A stretch of DNA of 17,015 bases. Origin: Lentisphaerota bacterium. GTDB taxonomy: Bacteria; Verrucomicrobiota; Kiritimatiellia; UBA8416; JAFGIZ01. The notes beneath the pieces were generated by a model. The model was not told where the DNA came from. It did no database searches and saw nothing but the letters and a program-made list of their open reading frames with translations. Below are positions 1 to 7,711 of the stretch, piece after piece (the first letter of the stretch is position 1; each line of letters starts with the position of its first letter). Both the position numbers and the translations under genes were made by a program. The DNA lies in assembly GCA_016929365.1 (NCBI GenBank), contig JAFGIZ010000060.1, positions 1 to 17,015 of the forward strand. The letters run 5' to 3'.

Positions 1-884
1 ACGACGTGGGGCATCCCCGCCGCCTGCGCCGTCGCGACGGCCAGCCGGACCTCGTCCGAGTCCGTCAGGCCGTAGGTATGCGCGGTCATGCGCGCCCGCG
101 CGTCCGGCTCGAGCGCCGCCGCCATCGAACGGGAATCCAGGCCGCCGCTCAAGGACAACCCCGTACGTCCACGGCCGGCGCCGGCACTGCGGCGCCGCAT
201 CGCGTCCCGGTAGCAGGACACCAGGTCCGCCACGACGGTGTCGCCGACCGCCTCGTCCGTGCGCGCGTCGCTGTACCGGAACGTCCAGTAGGTCCGCCGC
301 GCCGTCCGTCCGCCGGGCTCCTCCCGCGTCCAGAGCGAAGCGGCCGGAAGCACCGTCACGCCGTCCACGGGCGTACGGTCGCCGAGCCGCATCTTGTTGA
401 ACGCCAGGAACCCGGCGGCGCTCGGCTCGTCCGGCCGCGGCCCGCCGTCCAGGAACGGCAGCAGCCCCTTGACTTCCGGAGCCAGAACGCAGAGCCCGTC
501 CGCCTCCCGCACGTACCAGGGGCGCAGGCCGAACCGGTCGTTGGCCAGGGTCAGCCGGCCGGCTTTCGCTTCCCAGATGACGGCGTTGAACTCGCCGTTG
601 ACCCGGTCCACCCAGGCATCGCCGGCCTCGCGATACAGCCGCGCCACGTGCGCCGCCGCGTCGGTCCCGGGCGGCGTATCCACTGCGCCGTACAGCCACA
701 CCCGCAACGCCCCGTCGCCCGCATAGGCGGCGTGGCCGCAGGCCGGGCCGGTCACCCGCGCCAGCCGGAAGCCCGTCTCCTCGAACCGCTCGGCCCGGTA
801 CGCGCCGTGCCGGCACAGCCGCGCGAGGCCCGCGGCATACGCCGCCTCGCGTCCCTCGCCCAGCGCTACGAACAGGCCCGGCAC
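1..884 (-). CDS. Asparagine-synthetase-like protein, partial (C-terminus beyond left edge)
   Basis: About 294 N-terminal residues are visible. The first ~200 residues resemble a class II glutamine amidotransferase fold, with the typical NGEFNAVIW...NDRFGLRPWYV stretch around residues 95-125. From about residue 244 a PP-loop ATP-pyrophosphatase motif, SLSGGLDSRS, marks the synthetase domain, which would adenylate a carboxylate or carbonyl for amidation. The start is a GTG two bases after the neuA stop, preceded by a GGGGGAGG ribosome binding site; no ATG fits. The protein begins V-P-G-L-F, so the cysteine that must follow the initiator Met in active glutaminases is absent. It may use ammonia or catalyse another ATP-dependent acyl transfer. 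Its place at the end of the neu operon suggests it decorates the sugar or glycan, but this is inference. Confidence 0.85.
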   Translation of the reverse strand, partial: MPGLFVALGEGREAAYAAGLARLCRHGAYRAERFEETGFRLARVTGPACGHAAYAGDGALRVWLYGAVDTPPGTDAAAHVARLYREAGDAWVDRVNGEFNAVIWEAKAGRLTLANDRFGLRPWYVREADGLCVLAPEVKGLLPFLDGGPRPDEPSAAGFLAFNKMRLGDRTPVDGVTVLPAASLWTREEPGGRTARRTYWTFRYSDARTDEAVGDTVVADLVSCYRDAMRRRSAGAGRGRTGLSLSGGLDSRSMAAALEPDARARMTAHTYGLTDSDEVRLAVATAQAAGMPHV

Positions 885-886
885 GC

Positions 887-1603
887 CTACGCCTCCCCCG
901 GCCCGGCCGCCGGGCCTCCCCGCAGGAGCGCTTCCGCCACGTGGAGCTGCAGCAGGCTGTCGATATTCACCGAACGCTCCGCGGGCATCTCGTACGCCAG
1001 GCAGCGGCGCCCCTTGAACAGGCGCGTTTCCCGCAGCACCGGCACGCGCGTCAGATAGACGGCCCCGTTGCGGAGATAGAGGCGCGGCAGCTCCTGGCGC
1101 GGCTGGTTCTCGACCGCCTCGGCGAAGGGCGGATCGACCAGAAACCCGGCCTCGATCCGCTTCATGCGGGCGGGATGATGATCGTCCACGTCGACCACGC
1201 TGATGACCGCGTCGGCATCCGGATGCGCCTCGAGCAGGGCCACCGCCGCGTCGATATCCGCCGCCGTCCGCAGCGGGCTGGTCGGCTGCAGGACCATGAC
1301 CGCGTCGTAGGCCGTCTCCACGGCGTCCAGGGCATGCAGCACCGCGTCGATCGACCGGCTGTCGTCGCGGGCCAGCCCGGCCGGCCGCAGGAACGGGACG
1401 TCCGCGCCGCAGTCCCGGCACACCGCGGCAATCTTTTCGGAATCGGTGCTGACGATGCAGCGGTCCAGGCGGGCCGCCGCCCGCGCGCTCTCAATGGTAT
1501 AGGCGATCAGCGGCTTGCCGCACAGCGGGACGATGTTCTTGTCCGGTATGCCCCGGCTCCCGCCCCGTGCGGTAATAACGCCCAGCGTTTTCACCCTGCG
1601 CAT
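887..1603 (-). CDS. neuA: CMP-nonulosonic acid cytidylyltransferase (NeuA type)
   Basis: This 238-residue protein activates a free nonulosonic acid (sialic or legionaminic type) with CTP to give the CMP-sugar used by glycosyltransferases. The N-terminal nucleotide-binding loop ITARGGSRGIPDKNI (about residues 9-23) is the family signature, followed by LQPTSPLRT near residue 105 and a C-terminal NIDSLLQL segment. The length matches bacterial CMP-NeuAc/CMP-Leg synthetases. I chose the ATG at 1603 because a GGGAGGG ribosome binding site sits about 8 bases upstream; an in-frame GTG at 1657 would add 18 arginine-rich residues unlike the family. It lies 58 bp downstream of neuC and is followed within 2 bp by the asparagine-synthetase-like gene. 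Which nonulosonic acid is activated cannot be told from sequence. Confidence 0.93.
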   Translation of the reverse strand: MRRVKTLGVITARGGSRGIPDKNIVPLCGKPLIAYTIESARAAARLDRCIVSTDSEKIAAVCRDCGADVPFLRPAGLARDDSRSIDAVLHALDAVETAYDAVMVLQPTSPLRTAADIDAAVALLEAHPDADAVISVVDVDDHHPARMKRIEAGFLVDPPFAEAVENQPRQELPRLYLRNGAVYLTRVPVLRETRLFKGRRCLAYEMPAERSVNIDSLLQLHVAEALLRGGPAAGPGEA

Positions 1604-1661
1604 GTGACGATCCCTCCCGCTCCCGCTCCAGCACCCGCCACGCCGCCGCTCCGTCACGCGG

Positions 1662-2825
1662 CTACCGGTCCGCCTCGTACGCCAGCCGTTTCTGAATCTT
1701 CACCTCCGCCGTCGCCAGGATCTCCGCGATCCGCCCGCCCGCGCCGCCGTCCCCGAACAGGGTCGAGCGCGGATAGCGGCCGTGTTCGAGCTGGCGCCGG
1801 ACGGCCCCCCGGATCGCCTCCGCCTCGTAACCGGCGTCCGTCACGTTCGGGCCGCGCTCGCGGCCCTGCTGGCGCGTGCCGATATTCACCGCCGGCACGC
1901 CCAGGAACGCGCCTTCGCGCAGGGCGGAACTCGAATTGCCCACAACGCAGGCCGCGTTGTACAGCACGCGGGCGTAGTCTTCGACCGAGAAATTGATAAA
2001 GAAATGTATGCTGTCCGAACCGCGCGTTTCGCGGTAAACCCGGAGCCCCTTGGCGATATCCTCCGAGCCCGCGTCCACGTTCGGCCAGAGCCAGACCGTC
2101 TGCAGCCCCAGGGAGGCCACGGCCTCCAGCGTCGCTTCGATCTGATTCCGCCCGCGGCCGTACTCCGTCGTCACCGGATGCTGCACCACCAGCAGGTAGG
2201 GCCGCGCCGGATCGAGCGCCGCGCCCACCCCCGCATAGCGTTGAAACAGGTCCGCCGGCAGCGCGAGATCCAGGTCCGCGATCGCGTCGATGGACGGGCA
2301 CCCCACGCAGTGCACCGTCGCGGGATCTTCGCCCATGCGCACCAGCGTGTCGGCCGCCCGGCGCGTGGCGGGAAAATGCAGGTGCGCCAGCTTCGTCACG
2401 GCGTGCCGCACGCTTTCGTCGATCGAGCCGGTTTCCTCCCCGCCCTGCGTGTGCGCCAGGGGGATGTTCATGTAACAGGCCGCAATGGCCGTCGCGATGG
2501 TCTCGAAACGGTCCGCCACGGTCAGCACCACGTCCGGCCGCAGGTGCTCGAACTGCGTGGCCAGCTCGGTAATGGCGATACCCGTCGACTTGGCCATCGT
2601 CACCGGGTTCTCGCCTTCCAGGATGGAGTAGATCTTCGCGTCCGGCTCGAAACCGTCCTCGCGCATCACGCGGTCCACCTGGCCGAAGCGGTGCAGCAGC
2701 GCGGAGGCGCCGACCACGACCTGGAGGCGGCACGCCGGCTGCGCGCGCACCGCCTGCATGACGCTCTTGATGCGCCCGTAGTTGGCGCGGCTGTGAACCA
2801 CCACGCAGATCTTGCGCTCAGGCAT
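1662..2825 (-). CDS. neuC: UDP-N-acetylglucosamine 2-epimerase, hydrolysing (NeuC/LegG type)
   Basis: The 387-residue protein belongs to the hydrolysing UDP-HexNAc 2-epimerases. These convert a nucleotide-linked GlcNAc (or a 4-amino-dideoxy relative in legionaminic acid synthesis) to the free ManNAc-type sugar that NeuB condenses with PEP. Visible family features are the N-terminal Rossmann start KICVVVHSRANYGRIKSVM, PDVVLTVADRFETIATAIAA, AHTQGGEETGSIDESVRHAV (about residues 124-143), and the late GNSSSALREGAFLGVPAVNIG segment that contacts the nucleotide. The length matches NeuC. Its ATG overlaps the end of neuB by 8 bases, which indicates translational coupling. With neuB and neuA it forms the minimal nonulosonate pathway. 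The PEN-type dehydratase and aminotransferase genes of a dedicated legionaminic route are not in view. Confidence 0.92.
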   Translation of the reverse strand: MPERKICVVVHSRANYGRIKSVMQAVRAQPACRLQVVVGASALLHRFGQVDRVMREDGFEPDAKIYSILEGENPVTMAKSTGIAITELATQFEHLRPDVVLTVADRFETIATAIAACYMNIPLAHTQGGEETGSIDESVRHAVTKLAHLHFPATRRAADTLVRMGEDPATVHCVGCPSIDAIADLDLALPADLFQRYAGVGAALDPARPYLLVVQHPVTTEYGRGRNQIEATLEAVASLGLQTVWLWPNVDAGSEDIAKGLRVYRETRGSDSIHFFINFSVEDYARVLYNAACVVGNSSSALREGAFLGVPAVNIGTRQQGRERGPNVTDAGYEAEAIRGAVRRQLEHGRYPRSTLFGDGGAGGRIAEILATAEVKIQKRLAYEADR

Positions 2826-3894
2826 CTCCGCCCCCCGGCCCGTCCGGGCCGTCTTCCACGTCCTCCCGGCGCAACAGCCGTTCCGGCACCACGTCCCGGA
2901 GCAGCTTCCGCCCGGCCAGCCGCCCCGCTTCCGACTCCGGTATGCCCGTACCGGGTTTCTTGCCGGTGAGCATGTCCGCCGTCAGCACCGTCCCGGCCGG
3001 CAACGGCTCTTTCGGCGCCAGGCTCTTCGAAAACGCCGCCCGCATCGCGTCCAGCCCGGCGGCCATGGCGTCCTTGTCCACGGGATGCGCGTCCAGCACC
3101 GCAAATGCGTCCCGCCCGCCAGCCAGCAGGCGCAGCTCTTCGAACGTCAGCGACGCGGAAACGTCCGGCCCGAACTGGCGCCGGTCGAACACGACGTGTA
3201 CTTCCAGCGCGTCCGCGCCGCGCGCCAGGGCGGCCAGGCCGGGATAAGGGCTCCCGGAATGATCGCTGAGCCCGACCGGGCAATCGTACTCGGCGCGCAA
3301 GGCGTCGAGCACGTTGAGCCCGACGTCCTCCAGCCGCGCGGGGTACCGGCTCGTGGCCTGCATCAGCGCCAGGGGCGCCCCGGCCGCCCGGACCCGCTCC
3401 GCGGCGAAGGCGATGTCCGCCCACGTGCTCATGCCCGTACTGACCAGGACCGGCTTGCCGGTCGCGGCCATCGCGTCGATCAGCGCCGCCGAACGGTACT
3501 CGCCGGCGGGCAGCTTCCAGGCCGCCACGCCGAGACGTTCCAGCAGCGCCACGCCTTCCGGACAGAAGACCGAGCTCAGGAACACGAGCCCGCGTTCCCG
3601 CGCGTGCTCCATCAGGCCGCGCCACTGGTCCTCGCCGAACTCCATGCGCCGCCAGTAATCGTAGCGGGTCGCGTCCTGGCGGCTGAAAGGCACGCGAAAC
3701 GGTTCGTCGTACGTGGACTCCCAGCGGGCCAGGTGCGTCTGGAACTTGACCGCGTCCGCCCCGGCATCCGCCGCGGCGTCGACATAGGCGTGCGCCATGC
3801 CCAGCGACCCGTCGTGGGCCTGTGCGACCTCGGCGATCAGAAACGCCGGCCGGCCCGGCCCAACAAGGCGTCCTTCAAGCGTCAGCGTTTCCAT
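2818..3894 (-). CDS. neuB: N-acetylneuraminate (nonulosonic acid) synthase
   Basis: The 358-residue protein condenses PEP with an N-acetylmannosamine-type sugar to form a nine-carbon keto acid. The TIM-barrel part begins with AFLIAEVAQAHDGSLGMAHAYVDAA and DAVKFQTHLA, followed by YDYWRRMEF, LGVAAWKLPAGE, KPVLVSTGMST and GLSDHSGSPYPGLAALARGA; these are NeuB-family landmarks. The last ~60 residues form a SAF (antifreeze-like) domain (APKEPLPAGTVLTADMLTGK...), the usual C-terminal cap. I start at ATG 3894 because a GAGGAG site lies about 8 bases upstream and the homologous region begins within 15 residues of it; 45 further in-frame codons upstream look non-coding. It is the first gene of the neuBC(A) operon and lies 86 bp after the ribonucleotide reductase gene on the same strand. 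Confidence 0.94.
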   Translation of the reverse strand: METLTLEGRLVGPGRPAFLIAEVAQAHDGSLGMAHAYVDAAADAGADAVKFQTHLARWESTYDEPFRVPFSRQDATRYDYWRRMEFGEDQWRGLMEHARERGLVFLSSVFCPEGVALLERLGVAAWKLPAGEYRSAALIDAMAATGKPVLVSTGMSTWADIAFAAERVRAAGAPLALMQATSRYPARLEDVGLNVLDALRAEYDCPVGLSDHSGSPYPGLAALARGADALEVHVVFDRRQFGPDVSASLTFEELRLLAGGRDAFAVLDAHPVDKDAMAAGLDAMRAAFSKSLAPKEPLPAGTVLTADMLTGKKPGTGIPESEAGRLAGRKLLRDVVPERLLRREDVEDGPDGPGGGDA

Positions 3895-3942
3895 CCTGGC
3901 GTCTCCTCGCCGCGCCCCCGATACGGTGCCCGGCGTGGGGGT

Positions 3943-3971
3943 ACTGTAACCGGATGTCCGGTCGAAGCCAA
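3943..3971 (-). promoter_or_regulatory. Candidate sigma-70 promoter of the neu operon with palindromic spacer
   Basis: On the minus strand TTGGCT (3971-3966) and TACAGT (3948-3943) are separated by exactly 17 bases, each matching the -35/-10 consensus at 4 of 6 positions. The spacer contains the 12-bp inverted repeat CCGGACATCCGG (3961-3950), placed where a repressor would block RNA polymerase. The -35 begins about ten bases after the stop of the reductase gene, and the -10 lies about 50 bases before the neuB ATG. The pattern is seen; its function is inferred. Confidence 0.4.
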
Positions 3972-3980
3972 AGCCCGAAA

Positions 3981-5954
3981 TTACCCCGGCCGGCCGGTAT
4001 CCTCGAGCTCGCAGGTATCGCCTTCGCAAAAGCGGGCCTCGAGCTGCTCTTCGTGCTCCAGGCCGCCCCGCAGCGGGCGCACGCGCGAAGTCAGGGCCTC
4101 GTAACGTCCGGCCGGGATCGCCTCGTACGGGGGCTGTGCGTAACCGTGGCCCCGGCGCGGCAGGAACACGATCGCCTTCAAGCGCCGGTCATTGGCGGCC
4201 AGCGCCGGCTCGACGGCCCCCGCTTCCGTCTCAGGATCGAATTCGATCGTGCAGCTCACCTGGTTGTCCGACCATTCCCGCTGCAGCATCGCCGCGAGCT
4301 CGACTTTTTCTTCGAGGGAAACATCGGCCGAGCCGCGGTCGAGGTTGTCCACCTTGACCGGAAACGAGACAACCGTCGTGTTCTCGGAATAGGCGTCCTC
4401 CTCGACGGGGTAGCCGGCCCGGCGGCACAGCTCCGCCAGGGGATGGTTCGAGGCAATGCGTACGCGGCGGATGTAGTACGGCGCGTAGCCCCAGTGCGCG
4501 CCCGGCGTCGCCCCGGCCAGGAGGCTGACCGTGCCGGAGGGCTTGACCGAGGTCATCTTGATCGAACGCGGCACCCCCAGCCAGGCGGCATACTCCCCGT
4601 CCAGCGCCGCCACCCGGCGGTACGCCGTCTCGCACCAGCCCCGGAACCGCTCGAGCCCGTGCCGCTGCACCGCCTGCACCACGCCGCTCATGGAACAGCC
4701 GATGCGCCGGTTGCGCAGCATGACCGCGTTGGTGCGCGTGTCCCGCGTCGGCACGAGCGTCACCGTCTTGGCATAGAGGTACGCCACCCGCAGCGTCTCC
4801 AGGTAATCGTCCAGGCCGTCATGGTGCGCAGGGTAGGTCTCCACCAAGCAGCACAACTCCCGGTCCCAGAGTGTCTGCTCCACGCACGGATTCGTCCCCA
4901 GGGCCTCCGCGTCGGCCTCGTCCGGCGGATCCTTCATGCGCCCGTAGCGCCGCGCGTTGTCCAACCAGAAGTAGCCCGGCTCCCCGTTCCGGACAGTCCG
5001 TTCGACCACCTCCCCGTAGTCCATGCCGGGTTCGGCCAGGACCGAATTGTTGGAGACCCAGCGATAGGCGCGCACCGTGTCCGCATCCGTCTTGAGATCG
5101 AGGAACTGGCGGTCGTCCGGCTCGCCCAGGGCGATTTGCGCCGAACGCCGGATGCCGCCCGCCACGACGCAGCGGCCGATGATGTTCATGCCGTCCACGA
5201 TCAGCCGGGCGTCCGCCGGCTTCCCGGCGTAGGCGCCGAACAGCCCGTCCAGCGCCTCCAGCATGGTCCGCAGGGGCCCGGGCCCGCTCGCGTACCCGCC
5301 GAAACTCTTCAGCGGCGTGCCCCGGGGCCGGATCGCCGAGAAATCCCACGCCCGGGGCAGCGCGCCCCGCCCCGCGTACGCGTCCAGCAGCCGCTCCAGC
5401 GCGGCTTCCCAGCCTTCGCGGCTGTCTTCGATCCGGTGCGTGTCGTCCGCCCGCGCCGGCCGCCGGATGCGCAGCATCCCCCTGCCGCGGGTGTCGAACC
5501 CCACGCCGACCCCCAGCATGGACATGCGGAAAGTCCAGAGAAACGGGTCGCTCAGGCTCGCGGCCAGGTCCCGCGTGGACACGAACCCGCAATTGTTCAG
5601 CGCCGCCCCGCCGCGCCGGTACATGAAGTCGGTTCCCATGATCCACAACCCGCGGCCCGGCGGCGTCCACTGGAACCGCCACAGGCGGGCGTAGGCGTCC
5701 TGCGCCAGGCGGGCGGCCGTGCGTTCGTCCCACGCGCAGCCGGTTTCGAGGCAATGAAAACGCTGAACCGTGAACATGCCCTCGATCACGCGGCGGCACG
5801 TCTCCCACCACGCCTCGCCGCCGCGGCTGTACGTGCGCTTGTACGTCACCCACGACAGCGCCCCGAATCCCCACGGCACCGGCCGCTCGCGGTACGGCGC
5901 CAGAAAGCCGGGATCCAGCCGGAACGGACCGTGTTTCTCGACGTCCACGATCAT
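3981..5954 (-). CDS. rtpR: Class II (adenosylcobalamin-dependent) monomeric ribonucleotide reductase
   Basis: The 657-residue enzyme reduces ribonucleotides to deoxyribonucleotides with a cobalamin-derived thiyl radical, so it works with or without oxygen. The expected residues of the Lactobacillus leichmannii type can be placed: Cys122 in NNCGFVST and Cys368 in the ELCCLVE segment as the active-site disulfide pair, Cys357 and Glu359 in NPCVE as radical cysteine and general base, and Cys643/Cys648 near the C-terminus (CEGDTC) as the thioredoxin-reducible shuttle. Spacings 357-368 and 643-648 equal those of the known enzyme (408-419, 731-736). It is shorter than that 739-residue enzyme. The ATG at 5954 is preferred over a GTG at 6029, although its ribosome binding site is weak. 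NPCVE replaces the more usual NPCGE. No cobalamin riboswitch was seen upstream. Confidence 0.9.
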   Translation of the reverse strand: MIVDVEKHGPFRLDPGFLAPYRERPVPWGFGALSWVTYKRTYSRGGEAWWETCRRVIEGMFTVQRFHCLETGCAWDERTAARLAQDAYARLWRFQWTPPGRGLWIMGTDFMYRRGGAALNNCGFVSTRDLAASLSDPFLWTFRMSMLGVGVGFDTRGRGMLRIRRPARADDTHRIEDSREGWEAALERLLDAYAGRGALPRAWDFSAIRPRGTPLKSFGGYASGPGPLRTMLEALDGLFGAYAGKPADARLIVDGMNIIGRCVVAGGIRRSAQIALGEPDDRQFLDLKTDADTVRAYRWVSNNSVLAEPGMDYGEVVERTVRNGEPGYFWLDNARRYGRMKDPPDEADAEALGTNPCVEQTLWDRELCCLVETYPAHHDGLDDYLETLRVAYLYAKTVTLVPTRDTRTNAVMLRNRRIGCSMSGVVQAVQRHGLERFRGWCETAYRRVAALDGEYAAWLGVPRSIKMTSVKPSGTVSLLAGATPGAHWGYAPYYIRRVRIASNHPLAELCRRAGYPVEEDAYSENTTVVSFPVKVDNLDRGSADVSLEEKVELAAMLQREWSDNQVSCTIEFDPETEAGAVEPALAANDRRLKAIVFLPRRGHGYAQPPYEAIPAGRYEALTSRVRPLRGGLEHEEQLEARFCEGDTCELEDTGRPG

Positions 5955-6059
5955 CCTGCCCGGAAGGGTCGCCGCTGCACCCCGCCCTGTCAACCCGGAA
6001 GCACCGCACCCCCGCTTCTGCCTCGACACGGGCCGCGATCGGGGCTACGACAAGGCCGA

Positions 6060-6590
6060 ATGGATATGCCGCGCCTGCTCCTCCATACCTGCTGCGGACC
6101 GTGCGCGACCGCCTGCATCGAACGGCTGCGGGACGGCTACGCGTTGACCCTGTTCTTTTCCAATTCCAACATCGCGCCCCGCGCCGAATACGACCGCCGG
6201 CTGGCGGCCGCGCGGAAGCTGGCCGACCTGCAGGGGCTTCCGCTGGTCGAGGACGCGTACGATCACGCCGCCTGGCGCGCGGCCGTCCAGGGCCTGGAAG
6301 ACGAACCGGAACGGGGCCGGCGCTGCGAGGCCTGCTTCGCCTTCAATCTCGGGCGCGCCGCCCGTTACGCGCGGGAGCATGCCTTCGACGGGTTCACCAC
6401 CACCCTGACGGTCAGCCCGCACAAGGCCGCGCCCGTGATTTTCTCGATCGGCAGCCGGCTCGGGCCCTTCCTGGCAACGGACTTCAAGAAGCAGGACGGG
6501 TTCAAACGCAGCCTGGAGCTGACCCGCCGGCTCGGCCTCTACCGGCAGGACTATTGCGGCTGCGAATTCAGCGCCCGGCCGCCAACCTGA
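6060..6590 (+). CDS. queH: Epoxyqueuosine reductase QueH
   Basis: The 176-residue protein belongs to the QueH family (formerly DUF208), which carries out the last step of queuosine tRNA modification, epoxyqueuosine to queuosine, without cobalamin. The iron-binding cysteines are in place: HTCCGPC at residues 9-15, RRCEACF with Cys89 and Cys92, and DYCGCEFS with Cys166 and Cys168. TTTLTVSPHK and TDFKKQDGFKRS are further family stretches. The start is either ATG 6060 or ATG 6066 (M-D-M-P); an AAGG at 6052-6055 suits the second slightly better. It is transcribed divergently from the ribonucleotide reductase and precedes the radical SAM gene by 10 bases, suggesting co-transcription. Possible -35/-10 elements TCGACA (6023) and TACGAC (6046) are weak. 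Confidence 0.92.
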   Translation: MDMPRLLLHTCCGPCATACIERLRDGYALTLFFSNSNIAPRAEYDRRLAAARKLADLQGLPLVEDAYDHAAWRAAVQGLEDEPERGRRCEACFAFNLGRAARYAREHAFDGFTTTLTVSPHKAAPVIFSIGSRLGPFLATDFKKQDGFKRSLELTRRLGLYRQDYCGCEFSARPPT

Positions 6591-6600
6591 AACCCCGGAT

Positions 6601-7584
6601 GTGAACCCCGTGCAGCACGAACCGACACCACGCCGCCGCCGGGCCGAACGGGCCCCGCTTCCCTTTTATCCCTACAAGCAGTTCCTCATCGAAACGTACG
6701 GCGCGCCGCTGCAGCGCGTGCCGATCGACCTCGGCCTCGGTTGTCCGCACCGCCGGCCCGGCGGGGCCGGCGGCTGCACCTTCTGCCCCGCGGACGGCGC
6801 CCGGGCGAAGCACACGCAGGAGCCCGGCGGCGACAGCCTGGAAGAGCAGATCCGCCGCGGCCTGGCCTTTGCCCGCCGGCGCTACCGGGCCGCGCGCTTC
6901 ATGGCCTACCTGCAGGCTTACACCGCGACCTTCGCGCCGCCGGCACGCCAGCGCGCGCTGTTCGAGCGCGTGCTCGCCGCGTATCCCTTCGACGCGCTGA
7001 GCATCGCGACCCGCCCCGACTGCCTGCCGCCCGCCACGCTCGACCTGCTGGCCGGGCTCCGGAACCGCCTCGACGTCTGGGTCGAGCTCGGCGTCCAGAC
7101 CGTGCACGACCCCACGCTCGCGCGCGTCAACCGCGGCCACGACTGGGCCGCGAGCCGCCGCGCGATCCTCGCCCTGCACGACCGGGGCCTGCGCGTCGCC
7201 GCCCACGTCATCCTCGGCCTGCCCGGCGAGACCGCCGCCCACTTCGCCCGCACGGCCGACACGCTGGCCGCCCTGCCGCTCTCGGGCATCAAGATCCACA
7301 ACCTGCACGTCGTCCGCGACACGGCGCTGGAACGCGAGTTCCGCGCAACCCCCTTCCCCGTGTACGACGCGTACGCCTACGCCGATATCCTGATCGAGTT
7401 CCTCGCGCGCCTCCCGCCCGATCTCCCGATCATGCGCCTGAACACCGACACCCCCGCCGCCGAGCTCGTCGCCCCCCGCTGGACCCTCGCCAAGGGCCAG
7501 TTCCGGCAGTACCTGATCGCCGAAATGAACCGCCGCGGCCGGCGGCAGGGCTCCTTGCTCGCTTCACCCGCCAACACGGCTTAG
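6601..7584 (+). CDS. Radical SAM protein, YhcC/TIGR01212-like
   Basis: The 327-residue protein is a radical SAM enzyme. The [4Fe-4S] cysteines are Cys48, Cys59 and Cys62 in a CPHRRPGG...GGCTFC arrangement, the long-spaced motif typical of the YhcC family rather than CX3CX2C. YPYKQFLIETYG before the motif, FMAYLQAYTATFAP, LSIATRPDCLP, VWVELGVQTVHD, GLRVAAHVILGLPGE and GIKIHNLHVVRDT are all family landmarks. The substrate of YhcC-type proteins is not established to my knowledge. Translation probably starts at GTG 6601 (a second GTG lies at 6610); the only nearby ATG is followed immediately by a stop. It lies 10 bases after queH, so the two are likely co-transcribed, and a tRNA or cofactor role is possible but unproven. 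Confidence 0.88.
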   Translation: MNPVQHEPTPRRRRAERAPLPFYPYKQFLIETYGAPLQRVPIDLGLGCPHRRPGGAGGCTFCPADGARAKHTQEPGGDSLEEQIRRGLAFARRRYRAARFMAYLQAYTATFAPPARQRALFERVLAAYPFDALSIATRPDCLPPATLDLLAGLRNRLDVWVELGVQTVHDPTLARVNRGHDWAASRRAILALHDRGLRVAAHVILGLPGETAAHFARTADTLAALPLSGIKIHNLHVVRDTALEREFRATPFPVYDAYAYADILIEFLARLPPDLPIMRLNTDTPAAELVAPRWTLAKGQFRQYLIAEMNRRGRRQGSLLASPANTA

Positions 7585-7675
7585 ACCGGCACGGCGTCGC
7601 GGCCGGGAATGCCGGCGATCTTTCTGTTCACGATCTCCATCGGGGCCGACAGCGGGCGGCGTTCCGACTTTGCGG

Positions 7676-7705
7676 TTGCGATGGGGCGACGGCGCCGCCT
7701 ATAGT
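7676..7705 (+). promoter_or_regulatory. Candidate promoter of cysE, possibly giving a leaderless mRNA
   Basis: TTGCGA (7676-7681) and TATAGT (7700-7705) are 18 bases apart, matching consensus at 4 and 5 of 6 positions. The -10 ends only 6 bases before the ATG at 7712, so a normal start site would fall on or next to the initiation codon. No Shine-Dalgarno sequence is visible before this ATG, which agrees with leaderless translation. The 127-bp gap 7585-7711 otherwise holds nothing I recognise. Confidence 0.4.
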
Positions 7706-7711
7706 CATGCC

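Noticed and set aside
1604..1657. Extended neuA start at GTG 1657
   Set aside because: It adds an Arg/Gly-rich segment before the conserved ITARGGSRG start, while ATG 1603 has a strong ribosome binding site.
5988..5993. Perfect TTGACA -35 hexamer on the minus strand before the reductase gene
   Set aside because: No acceptable -10 hexamer lies 15-19 bases downstream, so I did not call a promoter.
3822..6059. Very long plus-strand open frame running from 3822 into queH
   Set aside because: It is antisense to neuB and the ribonucleotide reductase, is rich in Arg/Pro/His, and shows no domain until the queH start at 6060. High GC makes such long shadow frames common.
5955..6059. Possible cobalamin riboswitch before the B12-dependent reductase
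   Set aside because: The gap is only 105 bases and I found no B12-box-like sequence or the expected conserved core.
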